Under the pieces are notes generated by a model. It was not told the origin of the DNA. It worked only from the letters and a program-made list of their open reading frames with translations, and ran no database searches. A DNA stretch of 55,999 nt, taken from Croceivirga sp. GTDB taxonomy: Bacteria; Bacteroidota; Bacteroidia; Flavobacteriales; Flavobacteriaceae. Where the stretch lies: the NCBI GenBank assembly GCA_028284935.1, contig JANQQQ010000032.1:1-55999 (forward strand), in the 5' to 3' direction. Shown here in pieces: positions 44,277-54,700 of the stretch; the first letter of the stretch is position 1, and each line of letters starts with the position of its first letter. Made by a program: the position numbers and the translations under genes.

Positions 44277-44327
44277 ACGCAGAATTCTTTAAAAAGAAAG
44301 CCACTGCAATTGCAGTGGCTTTTTGTT
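44247..44327 (+). repeat. Right copy of the nrdA-tail direct repeat
   Basis: Gap-free partner of 41178-41258, comprising relic codons, an 11-base diverged spacer, an identical 12-base TTTAAAAAGAAA and the terminator. It marks the right end of the island. Confidence 0.78.
44300..44327 (+). terminator. Intrinsic terminator at the right end of the island
   Basis: GCCACTGCAA followed by TTGCAGTGGC and TTTTTGTTT. Compared with the nrdA terminator, both changed stem positions are changed on both arms, so pairing is preserved. It would end transcription of the deaminase operon. Confidence 0.88.
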
Positions 44328-44597
44328 TGCAGTTATCAAAAACCTCCAATGCTTTTTTTGCTTGGTTTTTAACCAAGCGCTTTATTGGAATACGCATGAA
44401 GTCCCTAAAAGTTCCTATCGGCGTAATTCTTCCATGCTCTGTTTGGCTGTTCTTTCCAAATATGGATAAGGCAAATAATGGGATTCTTGATACCTTACAA
44501 GTTGATTAGGAAATCAAAATCGGGAAATCACCCAGTTTAAAGGAATTAAATATTTTATACCTTAATCGTTAAGGGGAATTCCTTATCCTAGAACGAA
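44328..44597. other. Gap between island and AraC gene
   Basis: A small hairpin GCTTGGTT-TTT-AACCAAGC (44360-44378) lacks a T-run. Nothing else is supported. Confidence 0.5.
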
Positions 44598-45593
44598 ATG
44601 AACATTTCATTCATTGTAATTGCCATACTGATGGTTACCGTAATATATCTATTGCAAAACCTATTAAAAATAGGTACTGGAAAAGGTCAAAGATATTTAT
44701 GGTATGTACAGGTGTTCATTACACTCATATTTGTTGAAAGTGTTTTTGGGGCTACAGGGGCCATTCATCAGTATCCGCATATATTCTTATTGACATTCCC
44801 GCTGCATTTTATACTTGTGCCGCTCTTGTTTAAAATAGGTTCACCATCTCAACATTATGGAATAAAGCAGGGGTTTTGGGCTGGATGGCCCATGATTGCA
44901 CCAATGCTTAGTTTTGGTTTCTTCCTTCCAATTTATGGTCTTGATACAGCCGAAAAAATAGCAATGATCAATGGCGAACCTACTATACTATTATTTCAAA
45001 TGGGGTTGCTTATTGCTTACAACTTTTTCATTATTTACAGGTTCAGAAGGGAAGCTTTGTTCATTGTAAGTCGAAAAAGTCAAGTCGGAAGATCCATCCT
45101 AATAGGGCTACTTGCCTACGTAATGGTTACAATAGCATCTGGAATTTGGATTGAATTGAGTTACCACCTCTATGTAATTTTCCTGCCAATTTTGTGGCTT
45201 GTTATGGTATTCTTGGTAAAAGGAAAATTAAAATCCTCGAAAAAAGCCGATGAAATGGAACTATTGAAAAAAATAGAATTGGTCATGGTGCAGGAAAGAA
45301 TATATACCAACACCAACTTGAGTTTAAAAATGCTTTCTGAGTATTTGAATTGCACGCCCAATGAGGTTTCCAAAACCATCAATTCACAATTATCCATAGG
45401 CTTCAATGAATACGTTAATCGATTTCGTGTTGATCAGGCCATTGCCTTGATTCGAAATAGGGATAATGAAAAGTTTACCTTGGAAAGTCTCGCTAAAACC
45501 GCCGGTTTTAATTCTTCCACCACGTTCAACAAAGCGTTTAAACAAATCACTGGAAAAACCCCAAAGGAATTCAGAAAATTGACGGAATCATAA
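44598..45593 (+). CDS. Membrane-anchored AraC-family regulator
   Basis: 331 residues. Six or seven N-terminal hydrophobic segments (residues ~1-205) precede a cytosolic AraC helix-turn-helix pair: LSLKMLSEYLNCTPNEVSKTIN and FTLESLAKTAGFNSSTTFNKAF, ending in TGKTPKEFRK. Such one-component membrane regulators sense a signal at the membrane and bind DNA. The next gene starts 78 bases downstream in the same direction and may be a target. Confidence 0.92.
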   Translation: MNISFIVIAILMVTVIYLLQNLLKIGTGKGQRYLWYVQVFITLIFVESVFGATGAIHQYPHIFLLTFPLHFILVPLLFKIGSPSQHYGIKQGFWAGWPMIAPMLSFGFFLPIYGLDTAEKIAMINGEPTILLFQMGLLIAYNFFIIYRFRREALFIVSRKSQVGRSILIGLLAYVMVTIASGIWIELSYHLYVIFLPILWLVMVFLVKGKLKSSKKADEMELLKKIELVMVQERIYTNTNLSLKMLSEYLNCTPNEVSKTINSQLSIGFNEYVNRFRVDQAIALIRNRDNEKFTLESLAKTAGFNSSTTFNKAFKQITGKTPKEFRKLTES

Positions 45594-45671
45594 TCTGGTC
45601 AAAATCTGCTACCAAAATTCAAGTTCATTACAATTCATTGTAGTCATTTTGTATGTCAAAATACACGTACA

Positions 45672-46448
45672 ATGAAGACAATACTATGGATTACGCTTAT
45701 GATGATTGGATCACTTAGCGCGCAGAAAAGAGGGATGGATGCTCAAATTCAAGTAGCTGGATATAATCTCTACTTTTCAAAATCGGAAACATCCATTAGT
45801 GAGATTAGGGAATACGTAGAATCCGGCTTAAAATTGGTAAGTGGTTTTTTTGATAAGGAGTTTAAAAGGCCCATCAATATTTATGTTTTTCCCAGTCGGG
45901 ACCAACTGGATATAGCTTGGCAAACGGCTTGGAACATGCCAAATTTCAAATCGCAATGCTGGATGGTGGGCAGCGGAGTGGAAAGCCGATTGGATTTGCT
46001 TTCCCCTGATGTTTGGGACACTGAAGCCTGTGAACATGACCCGGATGATGATGAAGAGCTACGAAAATTGATATTTCATGAATTGACGCATATACTGCAT
46101 AGTGATTACAACAGGTCCCCATCCTTTTCGGAAATCAATACTATTGATTGGTTTGTAGAAGGTCTCGCCACGTATGCTTCAGGACAATTGGATGCCGAAA
46201 GGCTAATTCCTGTAATCAAATATGTAAAAGCATCCGGTGGGCCCAAGGAGTTGTCCGCGTTTTGGAAAGGGGAGCACAAATATGGGCTTTCCGGCTCTTT
46301 GGTCTATTGTATTGACAAAAAATATGGAAGGGATGTGCTAACTTCTTTACTTGAGTTCAATGATGTAAACGATATTCTGAAAAGCCTGGGCACAAGTGAG
46401 GAAGAATTGATTTCAAATTGGAAAAGCGAACTCATTGGCCCTATGTAA
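45672..46448 (+). CDS. Secreted peptidase-like protein with HELTH motif
   Basis: 258 residues. Signal peptide (MKTILWITLMMIGSLSAQ), then a domain with KLIFHELTHILHSDY (His136-Glu137-x-x-His140) and a downstream IDWFVEGLATYASGQ whose Glu is the third zinc ligand of the peptidase MA-like clan. It looks like an active periplasmic or extracellular metallopeptidase. Substrate unknown. It follows the AraC-type regulator, which may control it. Confidence 0.87.
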   Translation: MKTILWITLMMIGSLSAQKRGMDAQIQVAGYNLYFSKSETSISEIREYVESGLKLVSGFFDKEFKRPINIYVFPSRDQLDIAWQTAWNMPNFKSQCWMVGSGVESRLDLLSPDVWDTEACEHDPDDDEELRKLIFHELTHILHSDYNRSPSFSEINTIDWFVEGLATYASGQLDAERLIPVIKYVKASGGPKELSAFWKGEHKYGLSGSLVYCIDKKYGRDVLTSLLEFNDVNDILKSLGTSEEELISNWKSELIGPM

Positions 46449-46549
46449 ATTCTATTTTCATTGGCTCTGCTACCAATTTTAAATTCCAAAAATCCTTTCG
46501 GCCGAAGTGGTTTTTGTTTTCTATTGGGGACGGTTGCTCATTGTATGAA

Positions 46550-47323
46550 CTAATAACTCAGTAACTTTTTATACCTGAAGTTATATGTTCTGGTCGATTC
46601 GCTGATGTTCTTAAATGCATTCAAAATAGATAGCAACTCTTTTTTGTCACCATGCTTTTCCATCCAGTTTAAAAGACTATTTTTTCCAAAATAATCGTTT
46701 CGATCATCATAAAACCAAACCAGGGTCATGACCCCATAGGCTCCCAATGATCCGCGGTTGCTTTCCAATGGGTAGGGATATTCCACCTTCTTCAGTAAGG
46801 CTACCAATTGTCTCATGGTACTATCATAAGCCTCAATATTTTTGGTTGGTATTTGGTATTCTACCATCGTGGCCAAGGGGAATTCAGAAACTGATATTTC
46901 ACGTACCGTACTCCAAGGTAGCAGCATTTGCTTAAGGTAGTTTCTCTCCACCAAAATATCGAGCTGAAGTATGGAATTTAAAATGGTATCGAATGGTTTG
47001 CTTGCTCCTTTTTTATGGAAGGCGTTTCGATAGCTTTCAATGGTCAATACATCGTCCAAACCGGTACTAAAATTTATAATAAGGTATTGGCCGGTGTCAG
47101 AGGTATAGGTCAGCCAATCATAGTTTTCCCCTAGCTTCACTTTTTTGGATAATTTGCTTAGTTCACCCATCCCCTTTTCAAAAGCTACCACATCTTTTTG
47201 CGGCACCCTTAAAAAAGTGAGTTGGGTATGGATTTCCACATCGCTGGATTGGATTGACTTTTGGCCCAAAATCATGAATGGGCTAAAAACCAGAAGCGAA
47301 ATCAATACGATTATTCTATTCAT
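46550..47323 (-). CDS. Secreted hypothetical protein with an internal repeat
   Basis: 257 residues from the ATG at 47323. Signal peptide MNRIIVLISLLVFSPFMILG. The N-terminal half (TFLRVPQKDVVAFEKGMGEL) and the C-terminal half (VEYQIPTKNIEAYDSTMRQL) look like two copies of one domain, possibly a ferredoxin-like alpha-beta sandwich. No catalytic motif recognised. Its start lies 18 bases after the stop of the truncated amidohydrolase in the same direction. Confidence 0.7.
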   Translation of the reverse strand: MNRIIVLISLLVFSPFMILGQKSIQSSDVEIHTQLTFLRVPQKDVVAFEKGMGELSKLSKKVKLGENYDWLTYTSDTGQYLIINFSTGLDDVLTIESYRNAFHKKGASKPFDTILNSILQLDILVERNYLKQMLLPWSTVREISVSEFPLATMVEYQIPTKNIEAYDSTMRQLVALLKKVEYPYPLESNRGSLGAYGVMTLVWFYDDRNDYFGKNSLLNWMEKHGDKKELLSILNAFKNISESTRTYNFRYKKLLSY

Positions 47324-47340
47324 GCCATAGGTTTCTTTAT

Positions 47341-47535
47341 TCAAAGGGCTGTCTTGTCTATGGTTAGAATCCGACCATTCATAATACCAATGGAAACTGA
47401 TTTTTGAAGTTCACCACCGGTACCGTCGATAAGGTTAACGTTGCGAATAACCAAATCATAAGGCTCGGATGGTTCACTGCAACTGATGAAGCTGCCAACC
47501 CACACACCTATGTATAATAAACATAATTTTCCCAT
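47341..47535 (-). pseudogene. Truncated N-terminus of an amidohydrolase lipoprotein
   Basis: 64 codons. A lipoprotein signal (GSFISCSEP) is followed by YDLVIRNVNLIDGTGGELQK and IGIMNGRILTID, the beta-sandwich start of amidohydrolases such as imidazolonepropionase-like enzymes. Then a TGA ends it before the metal-binding HxH barrel. The remaining ~400 residues are absent from this strand downstream, where an unrelated gene begins. Likely the remains of a deletion. Confidence 0.65.
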
Positions 47536-47646
47536 TATCTATCAATTTAGTCTGCAGACGTCAATTTCCACCAAAGCCACTCCAATGGACTATATCTTCG
47601 GTAGCTTAACCAAATTTTACTACCCACCTAAAATCAGTCCTCACTA

Positions 47647-49029
47647 TTAATAAAAATAACTTGCTTCGTTAATCCAATGGAAACGTCTTTTCAATAATCT
47701 GAACTCGTTTACATCCAAGTGTCTTCTTTTGGCGTGTATGTAAATAGAATCATTCTTTATCATTCCCATTAAAGTAAGTGTATTTAAATCGGACAATTCG
47801 AATTGGAACCTATCTATTTTTTGCCGGGCAATTAATATAGAATCCATGCTATAATAGATACTATCGGCGATACCCAACTCATTGTAAACTTCTTGAGTTT
47901 TTTCAGCATAATCTGGTGGATCTCCATATATGATAAGTTTCTTTTTATCTACCTGAACTTTTATGAACGTCACGCTATCACCCTTAAAGCGGATAGCTTC
48001 AAGAATCCCATCCCCAATAATAAGTTGCTGCCAGCGCATGGGGTCCTCTACTGATAAAGTATCTTTATTCACAACAAAAGCCTCTACGTCATAAAGTCCG
48101 GAATATTCGGATTTAGCTTGTAGCCTTTCTTCAGTGCGCTTTCGATATTCAATGCTCCCGTGCACCGAAAAAAATAGGAAATACCCGATTACAATGGCTT
48201 TCAATACTGCTTTTGAGATGCGCATCCATGGTTTTTGAAATACCGGGGCCTTTATAGCGGAAAGTGCGATGGCCTGACCGACCAAGAAAAATCGGATTAT
48301 ACTTTTGGCGTCCTTAAGAAATAGAAAAAGCGCCATAATAAACAAAGCCGTGGGGTATAGTTTGGCATGAACATCATAGCTGTAGTTGATAGCAATTACA
48401 TTGGCAAGCGTTCCCATGGTGATGATTGCCCCGAGTGTGGTTGTTCTACGAAACAACAGTAGCAATGATGCGCTTTCTGCTATTCCCATAAATACATTGT
48501 ATTCATAGGAATACCCAAAAAAAGCCCAGGCCAAATGCATGGGCGACATATCACCCACACGTGTTGTTAAGCTGTAATAACCAAGATCGGGAAACTGCAC
48601 CTTAAAAAACTTGTAAAGCGCAAAGAGAAACATGGTGAATGCCAAATAGTACCGCATAAGGGCGGTAAGCCAATAATAAAGCACTTGGTAGTTTTGGCGC
48701 TTTCTATCGAGCCAACTCCAAACGATGGTTCCCAAAACAGCAACAGAGAATATTGCAAAGTACAGCAGATAAACATACGTTCTATCGTTATGCTCCCCGT
48801 CATATGGGGAAATAATGGTATGGGGAATTTTGAGTAAATCTTTTCCTACCCAGGAAACAACATGATCCAATAGGGTTGAGAGTGGCCCATAATAATAAAG
48901 TTTGGACAAAATTGGATTGACCGACCAATCCATAAAAATGATAAATAGGACAAAAAATAGAGTTGCAAAACGAAATGGAATTTTTTGGTAGCGCTTCCAG
49001 AATGAAGACGGGTTTGATTTTTTTACCAT
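47647..49029 (-). CDS. Polytopic membrane protein, DoxX-like
   Basis: 460 residues. About eight hydrophobic segments fill residues 15-300; the C-terminal ~150 residues are soluble and beta-rich (YDVEAFVVNKDTLSVEDP). The membrane part has the helix pattern of DoxX/HTTM-like proteins (YLAFTMFLFALYKFFKVQFP). No catalytic motif. The last ~150 residues read like an extracellular cap domain. Function unknown. Confidence 0.75.
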   Translation of the reverse strand: MVKKSNPSSFWKRYQKIPFRFATLFFVLFIIFMDWSVNPILSKLYYYGPLSTLLDHVVSWVGKDLLKIPHTIISPYDGEHNDRTYVYLLYFAIFSVAVLGTIVWSWLDRKRQNYQVLYYWLTALMRYYLAFTMFLFALYKFFKVQFPDLGYYSLTTRVGDMSPMHLAWAFFGYSYEYNVFMGIAESASLLLLFRRTTTLGAIITMGTLANVIAINYSYDVHAKLYPTALFIMALFLFLKDAKSIIRFFLVGQAIALSAIKAPVFQKPWMRISKAVLKAIVIGYFLFFSVHGSIEYRKRTEERLQAKSEYSGLYDVEAFVVNKDTLSVEDPMRWQQLIIGDGILEAIRFKGDSVTFIKVQVDKKKLIIYGDPPDYAEKTQEVYNELGIADSIYYSMDSILIARQKIDRFQFELSDLNTLTLMGMIKNDSIYIHAKRRHLDVNEFRLLKRRFHWINEASYFY

Positions 49030-49425
49030 AAAAAGGGGTGTTAAATAATTATCCCATTCAATAGCCCGTAATTATCAAATTAAACCAAATTCCGACCAAA
49101 CTGACCATTCCGTTTTGACTAGTCGCTTTTGTTCAATTGTCAAAATCACTCCTATTCAACCTAATGGATGAGGTGTTGCTGATCGCACCATCAGTAGTCT
49201 CGATTTGGACCTCGAAATCGACCCAATCCGAGAGGTCTCAGTCAAAGGCCATATCTCCTTAATAATAGTATGCATATCGGTTAGGTTGATGACATCCCAC
49301 GTCGATATCATAATCGAAGGCATGGCCTTAGTAAACCAACTTCTCCTCTTCTCCTTAAGTTTATGGTTATATGTCAATTTTAACGATCGCTGTTTTTAGG
49401 AATACTTCCAAAAGCTTCTTTTAGG
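49030..49425. other. Gap with a possible degraded coding remnant on the minus strand
   Basis: No intact gene. On the minus strand one frame ending at 49133 reads DWVDFEVQIETTDGAIS, protein-like for 34 codons, and upstream in the same frame AFDYDIDVGCHQPNRYAYYY, with in-frame stops between. This could be the eroded end of a secreted protein gene. Weak evidence. Confidence 0.3.
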
Positions 49426-51564
49426 TTAATTAAAATTTACATTACCAGCACTATTGTTCTCATAGGAGATGTTAGTTGCATCCAAACTATTTTGTTGTGT
49501 ATCGAATGGGTCCACAAGATCAATTCCCCAGCCTCCACTATCTTTAATAGTAGAATTTTGTATTTTTAAACTACCTGAACAATGAATCACTATATTGCCT
49601 TGCCCACCTAAATTATACAATTGGCTGGACCCCCCTCCAGAAATTTCACAATAATCAAATTCATTGGCAGCCGTACTGGAATTAATGCCAATTCCAATCC
49701 AGGTTCCCTGACCCTCGGTAACTCCTCTAAATACAATAGGTTCTGTTGCTGTACCAATTGCATTTAGGGAGCCTGTCGTTACTCCACAATCCGTTCCAAG
49801 AGTACCCAATTCAATGCCTGCGCCTGCATTGAATTCAAAAGTTACCCCTGGGTTAATTGTAATTCCCTTCTCTACTAAAACAGGTTGACCTAGTCTACTC
49901 ACATTAATTCTGTAAGGTACATTTAATGCCTGTACGGTCAGGTCATTATCTTTAAGTCGTTCCCCGGACACCTGAATAAAAGCACCGCTATCGTTGGTAT
50001 CGTAATCACTATTACTATCTAGTTCTCCAATGTGTGGAAAATCAATATAAATAGGAGAAGTTTCATTATCTGTAAAACTATTATTTTCGAAATCTTGCAA
50101 AATGGCATCTTCGTCGAACATATAAATACCGTACTCCTTACTCTCAGCAATGGTTGTATTTTGGATAATTACTTTGCTTTCGCACGCCAGGGTAATATTG
50201 GCACCAAAATCTGCACCATTGAACATTTTGTCTGAACCGGCACCAGATATTTGGCAATAAATCAGTTTATTGTTTGGGCTAGAGGAATTAAATCCAATAC
50301 CCAACCAACTACCTATACCATTTATGGCCCCTCTAAATATTATTGGGTCATTGGCCGTACCTGTTGCGTTAATGGAACCCGTAGTCACGGAACATTCATT
50401 TGCCAGTGGTCTACCCAATTTCAATCCTGCATCAGTTGAAAATTCAAAGATAGTCCCAGGAGCAATGTTCAATGCTTTTTCAACATAATATTTGTCGCTT
50501 TCCGTAAAACGGAAGGGAATATCCAAAGCAGCAACATTAGTATCAACTGTAAGCTCGTCCCTAATTACTTCTACAAAAGCTTGTCCGTTCCCCGTACCGT
50601 ATGTTGAGGAAGCATCAAGTTTACCAATCTGATTAAAATTGATACCAACTGGAGAAAGACCATTGTTGTTGATAGTGTTATTACTGAAATTCTCAAGGGT
50701 ACTATCTTCTGTTATGTAGATGCCATAACCCTCGTTATTTTCTATGATAGTATTGACAATACTTGCCCTTGAGCCATTTTTTTCAGATAGTTGAACACCC
50801 GCCTTTACACCCGACTGTTGGGATGCATTTCTACCTGCATTTCTAACCTCAACATAATCCAACGTATTTAATGGGTTGGTTGAGGCAAAATAAATACCCT
50901 GCCAAACACCTTGTAAATCGCTGGTTCCCTCAAAAATGATTGGTTCACTTACTGTACCTACGGCTGATAAGCCACCACCATCACTTGTAAAAATACCAGC
51001 TTCTTCTCCTTCAAATTGGATAATTACCCCTGGCTCTATGGTCAGCAAGGCGTTATTTTTTATTGAGATGGCACATTTTACGATGTAGTCTACAGCATTG
51101 CCACTTTCAACATCAGGCCATACCGTGGAACTTGTTATTTCGTTGGCATTGCAGTCGATTTCTATAGCCGTTACGGGTTCTTCTACTGTAACTGTAAAAG
51201 TAGGGCCAGTAGCAGTTTGTTCTTCTACTGTAACACTTATAGCTCCAGTAGTTGTTCCAGCTGGCACATCAACTACTAAAGCAGTAGTACTTGCCGATTT
51301 GATGGAAGCGGATGTTCCATTAAATTCTACAAAATTCTGTGATGGGGAATCACTGAAGTTTGAACCCGTGATTATGACCTCTGTACCTACAGGACCACTA
51401 GTGGGATCAATTGAGCTAATAATTGGAGCTTGTGCAGGCATATCGATTTGAGGATCACTACCTTCATCGGAACCACAGCCGTTGAACAAAAACAGAATCA
51501 TTGAGAAAAGACTAACATGTAATAAGGTGGCACAAAACATCTTGGGTAAAGTCGTAACTTTCAT
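49426..51564 (-). CDS. Surface lipoprotein with IPT/TIG domain and three right-handed beta-helix modules
   Basis: 712 residues from the ATG at 51564. Signal with lipobox (LFLFNGCGSD); an IPT/TIG domain (SIDPTSGPVGTEVIITGSNF) at ~45-125; then three repeats of ~165 residues, each with an INPGVTFEF-type strand, a GTATEPIVFRG strand and a WIGIGINSS strand, as in parallel beta-helix adhesins or polysaccharide-binding proteins. No secretion C-terminal domain is seen. It diverges from the large sensor kinase. Probably an outer-membrane surface protein; ligand unknown. Confidence 0.85.
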   Translation of the reverse strand: MKVTTLPKMFCATLLHVSLFSMILFLFNGCGSDEGSDPQIDMPAQAPIISSIDPTSGPVGTEVIITGSNFSDSPSQNFVEFNGTSASIKSASTTALVVDVPAGTTTGAISVTVEEQTATGPTFTVTVEEPVTAIEIDCNANEITSSTVWPDVESGNAVDYIVKCAISIKNNALLTIEPGVIIQFEGEEAGIFTSDGGGLSAVGTVSEPIIFEGTSDLQGVWQGIYFASTNPLNTLDYVEVRNAGRNASQQSGVKAGVQLSEKNGSRASIVNTIIENNEGYGIYITEDSTLENFSNNTINNNGLSPVGINFNQIGKLDASSTYGTGNGQAFVEVIRDELTVDTNVAALDIPFRFTESDKYYVEKALNIAPGTIFEFSTDAGLKLGRPLANECSVTTGSINATGTANDPIIFRGAINGIGSWLGIGFNSSSPNNKLIYCQISGAGSDKMFNGADFGANITLACESKVIIQNTTIAESKEYGIYMFDEDAILQDFENNSFTDNETSPIYIDFPHIGELDSNSDYDTNDSGAFIQVSGERLKDNDLTVQALNVPYRINVSRLGQPVLVEKGITINPGVTFEFNAGAGIELGTLGTDCGVTTGSLNAIGTATEPIVFRGVTEGQGTWIGIGINSSTAANEFDYCEISGGGSSQLYNLGGQGNIVIHCSGSLKIQNSTIKDSGGWGIDLVDPFDTQQNSLDATNISYENNSAGNVNFN

Positions 51565-51706
51565 TTCATCTAAAGATTTAATGTTCACTTGTTTCCTTAA
51601 AAGTGCGATAAGAAATCACAGGCCGCAATCCCATATTTATGTGATATTCAATATTATGTACTTTATCTACTTTTGAGGAAATGACATAATTCCAGTATCT
51701 GTTGCA

Positions 51707-54700
51707 ATGGATATGTTCCGTACCTTTTGGATTGTTCCCCTATTGGCAATGCAGCTGAATACTTCCCTATTTGCTCAATTGCCCGAAGCCTCCATTAAGG
51801 AATTTGATGCCAAACAAGGGCTCCGAACACATAGTTTTAAAAAAGTGTTGGAAGACGCATCGGGATTTGTTTGGATCATGTATAGGTATGGGATTCAACG
51901 TTTTGACGGTACCCATACCGATGATTATTTTGAGGGGGAAGAAATGGTCTCCATGGTTCTAGACGGTCATCGTAGCGTTTGGGTTTCGACCGAAAATGAG
52001 GTTTACAAATATGACGAACGGCTACGAAAATTCCTCTGTATCCCCACAATCAACCCCAATGAAGGACCAAAACTACTGTTTCATAGCAACGGATTACCTA
52101 TCCATTATTTGGGCAGGTCGGGTATATTTGAATACGATGGGAATACAAACACCTTTAGGCTAGCAAAAAGCCTGAAGGGAGCCCCGGAGGAAAACATTAC
52201 CCTAAGGTCTACGCATTTTTCAAACGTTGGGCAAACACTTTACTACACCCATGAAAATAGGGTATGGCGTCACAATTTATTATCCGGCAAAAAGGATACG
52301 CTATCCGTAAGGTATGTAGGTTGGGTACATGCCATTTCTGAAGATGAAATCATCACCACCAATTGGGAAGCCAAAACATGGTATTATAATTTTTCTACCA
52401 ATGAACGTATACCATTAACGCTTTCAGTGTCCGACCCTTTTCTTTATGTACACGGTCTCGTTTCCGCGGCCGATAAAATGGTTTACCTGGCCTCCTCCAA
52501 AGGTTTGTTGACCTTTGACCGTGGCACAAAAGAGTTGCGAAAAGTGGTGCTGACCTTAGGGGGTCTTCCTTTTCCAGAAACCATATTTAGAACCGTTTAC
52601 CAGCGGAAATCAGGTCATTTATGGGCGGCGACCGAAAACAGCTTGCTCTATGTAGACCAGTCAAAAGAACATATAAGGTACGTACGCAGTAACCCTTATG
52701 ATTCCATTCAGGAATTTGATAATCGGATACGAAATTTTGCGGCTGATGATAATGGAAACCTATGGTTGGCCACTGGCGATGGTCTCACCGAATGGAGTTT
52801 AAAGAAGAACAGCTTCCGAACCCTTAAAGCGTTGGAGGGCAATACCAAGGGTCTGGACCACGCCTCCATTAGAGGTCTGGTATATGATGGCACCTATCTT
52901 ATTATAGGGCAGACCAACAAGGGCATATGGTTGTATGACCCAAAAAAGAAAACATTTAAAAGACCCCTTTTTGCGGCCAATAAAACGGGCCAAATAGTAA
53001 AGGAAAAGGTAGCTCAAGATTTTATCAATCAAATTAAAACCCTGCGAAACGGAGACCATATAATCAGTGCAAGGGACGGCGCTTATGTGATGGACGGAAC
53101 TACCTATGCCATACGTGAAATCGATTTTCCCGGAAGCACCCATAACGTTGTGTTTAGCTATGAAGATTCCAAAGGCTCCATTTTCATCGGAACCTTGGAC
53201 GGTCTTTTTTGTCTGGATTCCAACTACACCCCTACCTATGAAATAAGAAAACAGCTGGAGGATAGCGCTACACTTTGCGTTTTGGAATATAAGGGTGGCC
53301 ATTATCTGGGAACGCGTAGAGGTCTCTATTTTCTTAGTATCGCAGGGGATTCACTTTCCGTAAAAAAAGTGGTCCCCAAACTTCAGAATGCCTCAATACA
53401 GACGCTTTTTAAGGACAAATCGGAATATCTGTGGTTGGTAAGCGAGAATAAACTCCACCGATTGGAACACGAAACAAATAAATTAGTGAGTTTTGGTCTT
53501 ACCGAAAATATTCTTGGTGATTATTTTTACGCAAATAGCTACTACCGCAATAAAGAGGGACTTGTGTTCATAGGCGGCATGAGCGGCATCAACTATTTCT
53601 ATCCAGAAAAAGTAACCATTCGCCCAAAAAAGCTCTTTCCCTATTTAAGGCAAATCTCGCTCTTGGGAGATACTAAGGAAATCAATGAGTTCAGAAAATT
53701 GGAGTTGGGGTATACAGAGCGAAGTATGACACTGACTTTTGCTACCCCCTATTACGGAAATCCAATGGATGTTCAATATCGTTATCGCCTCAATAAAGAT
53801 GGGGATTGGTATCCTCTTGGAACGAATAGTAATCTGACCCTTTGGAGATTACCAGCCGGAGACTACAAGCTTCAAATGGCCGCCTCGGTCAAGGATGGTA
53901 TTTGGCACAATTCGTTGGATATTTTACACTTTACCATAGCAGCACCTTTTTGGAAAAGCTGGTGGTTCACAACTACAGTCGCTACCCTCGCCCTAGCCTT
54001 TCTGGTTTTCCTATTTGTTCTCCAACGAAGAACGTTGGAAATGGAAAAACAACTAAAAGGTTTCGCGACCTCGCTTTACGGACAAAACACGGTAGAAGGA
54101 ATCTTCTGGGAAACGGCTCGCTATTGCGTACAGGAACTGAACTTTGTTGATTGCGTCATTTACCTGTTTGACAATAAACGTAAACTACTGCTTCAAAAAG
54201 CGGCCTTTGGGGTAAAAAACCCTTATGGCAAGAGCATTATCAACAAGATTGAAATTCCTATTAATCAAGGTATTGTTGGTACCGTAGCCTATACCGGAAC
54301 CGCTGAAATCATAAAAAATACCTCAAAAGACCCAAGGTATATTATGGATGTGGAAATGGGACTATCGGAGATAACCGTTCCATTATTCGTAGAAAATGAG
54401 GTTTTCGCAGTCTTGGACTCCGAACACCCTAAACGCAATTTTTACAAGAAGCGCCATTTGGAACTCTTAAAAAAAATCACCGCCATTTGCTCAGAACGAA
54501 TTGCCAAATATTTATCCGAGGAAAAATTAAGGGGTACGATAGCTAGGGACCTGCACGATGAGATGGGGTCTACCCTCACCAGCATCCATATTATCAGCAA
54601 AATGGCCGAGCAGGACGCTTTGGAAAATAGCACTGCAAAAAAACAATTTAGTCAAATTAAAAAATATACCTCTGGAATGATGGAAAAAATGGGGGATATG

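Noticed and set aside
44360-44378. Hairpin GCTTGGTT-TTT-AACCAAGC
   Set aside because: No T-run on either strand after the stem, so not called a terminator.
44315-44509. 64-codon open frame after the island
   Set aside because: It starts inside the terminator hairpin, so it cannot be the start of a normal gene.
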